Source of the DNA: JAAXTX01 sp037139695
Lineage (GTDB): Bacteria > Patescibacteriota > Minisyncoccia > Moranbacterales > UBA1568
Assembly: GCA_037139695.1 (NCBI GenBank)
Contig: JBAXFX010000045.1
Span: 1-10,639, forward strand
Direction of reading: 5' to 3'
Length of the DNA stretch: 10,639 nt
The notes under the pieces are model-generated. The model worked only from the letters and a program-made list of their open reading frames with translations. It was not told the DNA's origin and made no database searches. This document shows, piece by piece, positions 6,427 to 10,639 of the stretch. A program made the position numbers and the translations under genes. Position 1 is the first letter of the stretch, and each line of letters starts with the position of its first letter.

Positions 6427-7329
6427 TCACCTGACACTCACCTTTGCCGCCCTTACGACTTTGTCGCCGATCATGTAGCCGTTCTGCAGGACCTTCACGA
6501 CTGTCTGTGTCTTTGCTGTGTCTTGCCCGTCCGCATCCTCGCCGGTCGATTCATCGCTGAGGGCCTCGTGTCGGTTCGGATCGAACGGTTCACCCTCTTT
6601 CACCTCGATCACGCGCACGCCATGCTGGGCCAAGACGTCCTCTAATTGCTTCTCGATATATCCGATTCCCGTGACCCACGGATCACCTTTCGACGCTTCC
6701 GGCACATGTGAGGCCGCGGCGCGGAAATTGTCGAGGACCGGTGCCAGGTCGTTCAAGAGCCTTTCCACGAGAAACTTTCCCATCTCCTTCTGCGAAGCCT
6801 CCTGCCGTTTCTTATAATTTTCAAAATCCGCCAGGCATCGCTTCCATCCCCCGAGCGCATCATGTTCCGCAAGATACGTCCGATAGTTGTCGAGGATGAG
6901 CGGTGTTCCGCCGCCGAGATCGAGATTCTCCGTTTCCGCAAGCGTGTACCATCCGTATTCGCCGGTATATTCACGGTTGAATTTCACGGCATCATCGTCA
7001 CCGTCATACCGGCAGAGATAATCGAGAAATACCATGTGCCTGCCGTCGAAATGCCCGTCGCTTGAGATATGATCGGAAAATCCGAGATGATCGATCACTT
7101 CCACTCCGATGCCCGCCTCTTCGAGCACCTCGCGCTTCACGGCGTCTTCCAACGGTTCCCTGAAATCGACATGTCCGCCGAAAATCACGTATTTGTCGGC
7201 CCATTTCACTCCCTTCGCCAAAAGAACCTTTCCTTCCGTATTCACGACGAGCGCCCCCACTATCACCTCGGGAAGTTCGGGTCGTATCTTCGCTGATGTT
7301 TCAGCATGTTTCGTCATAGGTTTATTCAT
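6427..7329 (-). CDS. grpE: Nudix hydrolase-GrpE fusion protein
   Basis: A 300-aa protein in one uninterrupted frame with two domains. Residues about 18-155 are a Nudix hydrolase with a perfect box: G52 X5 E58 X7 R66 E67 V L E70 E71 A G73 I, so the metal-binding residues are all there. Residues about 160-300 are GrpE, the nucleotide exchange factor that releases ADP from DnaK: LADFENYKKR (167-175), the four-helix part LLNDLAPVLDNF, GEPFDPNRHEAL (246-257) and the beta-wing end VVKVLQNGYMIGDKVVRAAK. Normal GrpE has a long N-terminal helical stalk before FENYKKR; here it is nearly absent and the Nudix domain takes its place. The Nudix substrate is unknown. The ATG at 7329 is used here; a second ATG at 7317 is equally possible. 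Neither has a Shine-Dalgarno site. It follows hrcA by 98 nt, as grpE does in many bacteria. Confidence 0.93.
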   Translation of the reverse strand: MNKPMTKHAETSAKIRPELPEVIVGALVVNTEGKVLLAKGVKWADKYVIFGGHVDFREPLEDAVKREVLEEAGIGVEVIDHLGFSDHISSDGHFDGRHMVFLDYLCRYDGDDDAVKFNREYTGEYGWYTLAETENLDLGGGTPLILDNYRTYLAEHDALGGWKRCLADFENYKKRQEASQKEMGKFLVERLLNDLAPVLDNFRAAASHVPEASKGDPWVTGIGYIEKQLEDVLAQHGVRVIEVKEGEPFDPNRHEALSDESTGEDADGQDTAKTQTVVKVLQNGYMIGDKVVRAAKVSVR

Positions 7330-7387
7330 GTTTATCGATCAAAATATTTTTCTTGTCTTCATACCCCTCAGTCTCGAGGACTCGACA

Positions 7388-7408
7388 GCTCCCCTTTCTA
7401 AGGGGAGC
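7388..7408 (-). repeat. Perfect hairpin between hrcA and the Nudix-GrpE gene
   Basis: GCTCCCCTT (7388-7396) and AAGGGGAGC (7400-7408) form a 9-bp stem with a 3-nt loop. There is no T tract after it on the minus strand, so full termination is unlikely; it could mark mRNA processing, protect the upstream message or lower downstream expression. Confidence 0.65.
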
Positions 7409-7427
7409 AGGACTGCTATGATTTTTG

Positions 7428-8162
7428 TTATCGGATGAATATCACCAAAACGAGCGAGGCGGAGAGGAGTTTGCGCATGTGATCAAGGAGCGACTTGTTC
7501 TTGGCATACTGCATGCGCTTGGGACCGATGATGGCGAGTATCCCCCGACCTTCCTCGTTCTCGTACGGCGCGACCATCATGGAGCAGTTCGAGATCTCGG
7601 CGATGGGATTCTCCTTGCCGATGAAAATCTTCGTCTCGTCGCTCCCGAGCTGGGCCAAAATGACATCGAATTTCTCGTCGAGCGAGTCGAGTGCCTCAAC
7701 TAGCCGGCAGAGTTCATCGAGTTCGCGGAATTCGGGATTCTCGAGGAGTTCCTTCATCCCGAAATCGTAGAGTCCTTCGCTGTCCCCGAGACCGGCGACA
7801 GCCAGGTTGCCGGAAAGGACCGAAAGGAGCTTGGCGGTACTGCGACCCAGCCGGGTATGCTTGGCACGGAGCGTAAGGAGCTCTTTTTGCATCGACTTCT
7901 GCTCGGCAAGAGGGAGCGAGACGTCCGGCATGATCTCCTCAACGAAATATCGGTACCCCGCGTCCGTCGGGATGCGTCCGGCCGAGGTGTGTGGCTGATA
8001 CAGAAGCCCCGCCTTCTCGAGGGCGAGCATATCGTTGCGAAGCGTCGCCGAAGACACGTCGAACCCGTACTGTTCTATCAGGAGCTGCGACCCGACCGGG
8101 TTCGCTTGCTTACTGTACTCCTCGACGATGGCGGCGAGGACATGTTTCTGTCGTTCATTCAT
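7428..8162 (-). CDS. hrcA: Heat-inducible repressor HrcA (short form)
   Basis: Repressor of heat-shock genes that binds the CIRCE element and, in studied bacteria, needs GroEL to stay active. The N-terminal winged helix is well conserved: VSSATLRNDMLALEKAGLLY (36-55) followed by QPHTSAGRIPTDAGYRYFV (56-74). The C-terminal GAF-like part keeps IGKENP (181-186), the SMMVAPY strand and GILAIIGPKRMQYAK (207-221). At 244 aa it is about 100 residues shorter than the usual 340; the middle, which carries the dimerising insertion, is cut down. No frameshift is seen, so this is a natural short form. The ATG at 8162 has no Shine-Dalgarno site. It is the first gene after a perfect CIRCE at 8279-8305, so it should repress itself and the genes that follow. 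Confidence 0.96.
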   Translation of the reverse strand: MNERQKHVLAAIVEEYSKQANPVGSQLLIEQYGFDVSSATLRNDMLALEKAGLLYQPHTSAGRIPTDAGYRYFVEEIMPDVSLPLAEQKSMQKELLTLRAKHTRLGRSTAKLLSVLSGNLAVAGLGDSEGLYDFGMKELLENPEFRELDELCRLVEALDSLDEKFDVILAQLGSDETKIFIGKENPIAEISNCSMMVAPYENEEGRGILAIIGPKRMQYAKNKSLLDHMRKLLSASLVLVIFIR

Positions 8163-8172
8163 ATCAGATAAT

Positions 8173-8188
8173 CAGATAACAGTGAACA
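8173..8188. repeat. 16-nt inverted repeat, right copy, in the hrcA leader
   Basis: CAGATAACAGTGAACA, exact reverse complement of 6410-6425. It is embedded in a run of related short repeats in the hrcA 5' leader: CAGATAAC again at 8194-8201 and GGGAAAC twice in tandem at 8202-8215. The similar CACTGTTCAG occurs near 8350. Confidence 0.6.
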
Positions 8189-8263
8189 TTGAACAGATAA
8201 CGGGAAACGGGAAACGTGCGATCTTCAGAAACTACTCAAGACGTCATCATCTTCTACAGATAC

Positions 8264-8293
8264 AGTATAAATCCTGGATTAGCACTCTGTCAA
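8264..8293 (-). promoter_or_regulatory. Sigma70-type promoter of hrcA
   Basis: On the minus strand, TTGACA (8293-8288) is followed after 18 bases by TATACT (8269-8264): a perfect -35 and a 5/6 -10. Transcription should start near 8257, giving a leader of about 95 nt before the hrcA ATG. The -35 box lies wholly inside the CIRCE spacer, so bound HrcA would exclude RNA polymerase. Confidence 0.85.
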
Positions 8294-8305
8294 GTAGAGT
8301 GCTAA
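8279..8305. promoter_or_regulatory. CIRCE operator (HrcA binding site)
   Basis: TTAGCACTC (8279-8287), a 9-nt spacer, GAGTGCTAA (8297-8305): an exact match to the known CIRCE consensus TTAGCACTC-N9-GAGTGCTAA. It lies upstream of hrcA and overlaps its promoter. No second CIRCE was seen in the window. Confidence 0.97.
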
Positions 8306-8311
8306 ACACTA

Positions 8312-8338
8312 AAAAGAGGCTATTTAAAAGCCTCTTTT
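8312..8338 (-). terminator. Rho-independent terminator between ABC exporter and hrcA
   Basis: AAAAGAGGC (8312-8320) and GCCTCTTTT (8330-8338) form a perfect 9-bp stem with a 9-nt loop. On the minus strand the 3' arm runs into TCTTTTT, a good U tract, placed seven bases before CIRCE. On the plus strand it would also work, less well. It insulates the hrcA promoter from exporter transcripts. Confidence 0.85.
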
Positions 8339-8362
8339 ATACATTTTTCACTGTTCAGACCA

Positions 8363-8553
8363 CTTAGTATCTATCTCAAATCTCAACGCCTATATAAGGC
8401 AAAAAATCCGCTTGCCGGCTGAAATCCGAAAATTTCGGCTACAAATCATTCAAAAATCGTCAGGTTACGACAGTAGCCTTCCTCATTTTTCATGATTTTC
8501 GCTCGAAATTTTCGGATTTACAGCTCGACATGAGATTTGAGATAGATACTTAG
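8363..8553. mobile_element. MITE-like inverted-repeat element with 5-bp target duplication
   Basis: Terminal inverted repeats TATCTATCTCAAATCTCA (8368-8385) and its exact complement (8531-8548) bound a 181-bp element. It is flanked by CTTAG at 8363-8367 and again at 8549-8553, a possible target-site duplication. A second pair of inverted sequences lies inside: the complement of CGAAATTTTCGGATTT (16 nt) near 8423-8437 and the sequence itself at 8504-8519, with similar flanks, so most of the element can fold into a long branched hairpin. The left half adds GCCTATATAAGGC (8388-8400). It has no ORF and no transposase is nearby; the parent insertion sequence is unknown. It starts three bases after the stop of the exporter gene. 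The 394 nt between 8163 and 8556 hold this element, the terminator, CIRCE, the promoter and the hrcA leader. Confidence 0.7.
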
Positions 8554-8556
8554 TAA

Positions 8557-10359
8557 TCAAGTGTTTTCTGTAGCCTCGTCGATAAAGCCTCCGGTCTGCC
8601 GGGCCCAGAGCGCGGCATAGTGCCCGCCTTTGGCAAGCAGGTCTTCATGCGTCCCCTCTTCCTCTATCACCCCGTTCTCACCCAAGACAACGATACGGTC
8701 CATCCGACGAATGGTTGAGAGCCGGTGCGCGATGATGATTGCAGTCTTTCCCTTCATAAGTTCCACAAGCGCTTCCTGAATCGCGTGTTCGCTCTCGGAA
8801 TCGAGCGCGCTCGTTGCCTCGTCGAGAACCAGGATCGGTGCGTCCTTGAGAATCGCGCGGGCGATAGCGACACGTTGCCGTTGCCCACCGGAAAGTTTCA
8901 CACCACGCTCACCGACAAGCGTCTCGTATCCATCCTGAAGTCGCGAGATAAAATCGTCCGCATGGGCCCGCTTCGAGGCGGACAAGACTTCCTCTTCTGT
9001 CGCATCCGGATCTCCGTAGGCGATGTTCTCCCGAAGCGAGCGATGGAAGAGAAGCGGATCCTGTGGGACATAGGCGACGGCATTTCTCAAATCGTCCTGT
9101 CGGATATTCCGGATATCCTGCCCGTCGATGAATACGCCACCGTCTTGCGGATCGGCGAATCTGAGCAAGAGTTTGGTCACGGTCGACTTCCCACCGCCTG
9201 ACGGTCCCACAAGACCGACCTTCTCGCCGGCGCGGACGGAAAAATTGAATTTCGAGAAGACCGCTTCACCTCCGGAATAGCGGAATGACACATCGCGGAA
9301 TTCGATGGCGCCTCTCGAAATCGTACATGGTTCCGGGTCTTTCGGATCGGTGAGATCCGTCGGCAATTCAAAGATCTCCACCATCTCGGACGCGTTCGCG
9401 AAGGCTTTAAGCATCCTCGAGGTCGAATTCGAAAGGTCCCACACGAGACTCCAGATTCCGGTGATAAACGTCTGCACGACCACGACCGTTCCAGCGGAAA
9501 TCTCCCCACGCGACCAGGCATACAGGGAGTAGGCAAAGATACCGACCTGGAGCGATATGGACAGTCCGTTCTGCACGGCACTGAATTTAATGAATGCAAT
9601 CGTCGCCTTCTTCCGTGCGTGTTCTTCCTTTTCGGTACAGGAACGATAGGATTCCTTCTCGATATCGACCGCCGAAAACAGTTTGACGGTGAGAATATTC
9701 GAGACGGCATCGGAAAAGAACCCGGTCACCTTGGTATTTTCGGCGGCCTCTTCGGCATTACGCTTCTGCTGAGCCCGAAGAAGCGGCGCGCCAGCGACAA
9801 CGACAATCACGATAGAAACGAAGAAGAGCAACCCTAAAGAGGGTAGGAACAACGTGAGAACGACCAACATGCTGGCCAGTCGTATCCCGGAAAGCCAAAA
9901 TGTCCACACGGCGACATCCTCTATCGTTTCGAACGCGTCGACGAACCGCCGTGCCTGCGAGACAAGACTGCCCGAGAACCGGTTCGAAAAGAACTCGTAC
10001 GAATGACGCTGCAACTGATCGAACGCGAACCGGGACAGATCGCGGCGTGCCTTGCTCTGCGAGAGGAAATAGAAGAAATCACCCCCTCGAAACAGGAAAT
10101 AGACGGCCGACTGGAATGCCGCGAGAATGAAAAACAATCCCCAGACATCGTCATGGGACGTACCGGCCACGCCGGAAACGATATCGATGATACGCTTCAG
10201 GATGAGCGGCATCCCGGCGTTCGAGATCACCGAACCGATTCCGTACAAAAAGAGCGCACCGAGAATGCGAAAGCGATACGTACGCACGACGCGCCAGTAC
10301 CAGGAAAGAATCTTCTTTGCCGGAAGTCGCGAGACGGATTGCTTGGTTTCTGTGATCAT
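8557..10359 (-). CDS. ABC exporter, fused permease and ATPase (MsbA/Mdl type)
   Basis: A 600-aa half-transporter that should work as a homodimer or with a partner in the cytoplasmic membrane. Six helices fit at about 31-49, 73-91, 149-168, 171-189, 260-281 and 286-306. The ATPase domain follows: Walker A GPSGGGKST (385-393), Q-loop glutamine 433 in YVPQDPLLFHRS, signature LSGGQRQRVAIARA (489-502), Walker B ILVLDE (509-514), D-loop SALD and the switch histidine 545. All catalytic residues are present. Members export lipids, peptides or drugs; the substrate cannot be inferred here. The ATG at 10359 overlaps by ATGA with the end of a 24-codon frame, and there is no Shine-Dalgarno sequence. It is upstream of, but insulated by a terminator from, the heat-shock block, so no shared role is implied. 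Confidence 0.95.
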   Translation of the reverse strand: MITETKQSVSRLPAKKILSWYWRVVRTYRFRILGALFLYGIGSVISNAGMPLILKRIIDIVSGVAGTSHDDVWGLFFILAAFQSAVYFLFRGGDFFYFLSQSKARRDLSRFAFDQLQRHSYEFFSNRFSGSLVSQARRFVDAFETIEDVAVWTFWLSGIRLASMLVVLTLFLPSLGLLFFVSIVIVVVAGAPLLRAQQKRNAEEAAENTKVTGFFSDAVSNILTVKLFSAVDIEKESYRSCTEKEEHARKKATIAFIKFSAVQNGLSISLQVGIFAYSLYAWSRGEISAGTVVVVQTFITGIWSLVWDLSNSTSRMLKAFANASEMVEIFELPTDLTDPKDPEPCTISRGAIEFRDVSFRYSGGEAVFSKFNFSVRAGEKVGLVGPSGGGKSTVTKLLLRFADPQDGGVFIDGQDIRNIRQDDLRNAVAYVPQDPLLFHRSLRENIAYGDPDATEEEVLSASKRAHADDFISRLQDGYETLVGERGVKLSGGQRQRVAIARAILKDAPILVLDEATSALDSESEHAIQEALVELMKGKTAIIIAHRLSTIRRMDRIVVLGENGVIEEEGTHEDLLAKGGHYAALWARQTGGFIDEATENT

Positions 10360-10430
10360 ACCGCTATCAAAAATAAAGAAACCGCTTGCGCGGCCCTTGT
10401 AACATCTCCGTACCGCTGTTTTGTTTTCAT
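10356..10430 (-). CDS. Possible 24-aa leader peptide of the ABC exporter
   Basis: A short frame of 24 codons ending in a hydrophobic stretch (AQAVSLFLIAV) whose TGA overlaps the exporter ATG as ATGA. Such overlaps are typical of translational coupling, and the exporter has no ribosome site of its own. The frame has no Shine-Dalgarno sequence either, and part of it coincides with the terminator-like hairpin at 10369-10393, so it may be chance. It could also be read as the end of a longer frame that starts at 10541 inside the repeat. Confidence 0.25.
   Translation of the reverse strand: MKTKQRYGDVTRAAQAVSLFLIAV
10369..10393 (-). terminator. Terminator-like hairpin just ahead of the exporter start
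   Basis: On the minus strand CCGC-GCAA-GCGG (10393-10382), extendable by G-U pairs, is followed by TTTCTTTATTTTT (10381-10369), only nine bases before the exporter ATG. The stem is short but the U tract is long. Either it ends transcripts from the right and the exporter uses another arrangement, or it works as an attenuator in the exporter leader. Confidence 0.45.
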
Positions 10431-10440
10431 GACTGCGGTG

Positions 10441-10639
10441 GTGGGAGAAATCCCCGCCCAGAGGATTCCTCTTCTTCGAGCCACTGATTTCCCTTTCAGG
10501 GGAAATCCGTTCTCATCCCACTCGCAAGTGAAGCAGTTCACTCGCTCCTCCTCACTACGTTCCTTGTTGCGGGGGTGGGATTCCTCTTCGAGCCACTGAT
10601 TTCCCTTTCAGGGGAAATCCGTTCTCATCCCACTCGCAA
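10441..10639. repeat. Tandem-like 112-nt repeat with nested hairpins, cut by window edge
   Basis: The 54 nt at 10474-10527 recur exactly at 10586-10639, an offset of 112 nt; the second copy reaches the window end and may continue. Each copy has a perfect inner stem, GATTTCCC and GGGAAATC around TTTCAG, enclosed by an outer stem: GTGGGA (10441-10446) with TCCCAC (10516-10521) in copy 1 and GTGGGAT (10575-10581) with ATCCCAC (10627-10633) in copy 2. Between the copies GTGAA-GCAG-TTCAC makes a further small hairpin. Frames across it give low-complexity peptides and no credible gene. Confidence 0.75.

Noticed and set aside
10369..10420. T-box riboswitch ahead of the exporter
   Set aside because: A GCGGTAC and terminator-like hairpin are near each other, but the conserved T-box sequence and the stem I region are missing.
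10356..10541. 61-codon minus-strand frame across the right-edge repeat
   Set aside because: Most of it is translated repeat; similar low-complexity peptides are a common by-product of repeats. Only the last 24 codons were kept as a weak leader-peptide candidate.
10575..10633. tRNA-like fold in the right-edge repeat
   Set aside because: A 7-bp closing stem is present, but there is no D-arm, anticodon arm or T-loop consensus.
10474..10639. CRISPR array
   Set aside because: Only two copies are visible, the 54-nt unit is too long and the spacing of the copies is made of further repeat-like sequence, with no cas gene in the window.

Overview
All nine convincing protein genes lie on the minus strand, so the window is described here from right to left, in the direction of transcription. 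TGA ends several of the genes, so the standard bacterial code applies. The very short HrcA, the unusual heat-shock gene set, the general lack of Shine-Dalgarno sites (only hsp20 has a strong one) and the spacers full of small repeats would fit a bacterium of the Candidate Phyla Radiation (Patescibacteria). That placement is an inference from gene style; no rRNA or other phylogenetic marker is present.

Right edge (10360-10639): a roughly 112-nt repeat with nested hairpins, cut by the window end, followed by a possible 24-codon leader ORF and a terminator-like hairpin directly ahead of a 600-aa ABC exporter (8557-10359). Downstream of the exporter is a 181-bp inverted-repeat element flanked by CTTAG duplications, which looks like a MITE, and then a rho-independent terminator.

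Heat-shock block (8305 down to 3584): a perfect CIRCE operator whose spacer contains the -35 box of a sigma70-type promoter, then hrcA, a gene fusing a Nudix hydrolase to GrpE, hsp20, dnaK and a strong terminator. HrcA binding to CIRCE should block its own promoter; GrpE, Hsp20 and DnaK form a disaggregation and folding set. dnaJ is absent from its usual place after dnaK. The Nudix-GrpE fusion is the most unusual gene here: the Nudix domain stands where the long N-terminal dimerisation helices of GrpE would be.

Accessory region (about 3580 down to 1900): noticeably AT-richer than the heat-shock block. It holds a 200-aa protein with weak resemblance to HhH-type DNA glycosylases, a membrane-anchored protein with a calcium-loop-like motif, and a spacer made of short repeats, a 12-bp-stem palindrome and the remnant C-terminus of a second copy of the 200-aa gene. 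The repeats resemble those seen around REP/IS200-type transposases.

Left part (1880 down to 1): a stand-alone Nudix hydrolase, a 277-nt spacer with weak hairpins, a four-helix membrane protein of unknown function, and 232 nt without a gene that can be defended.
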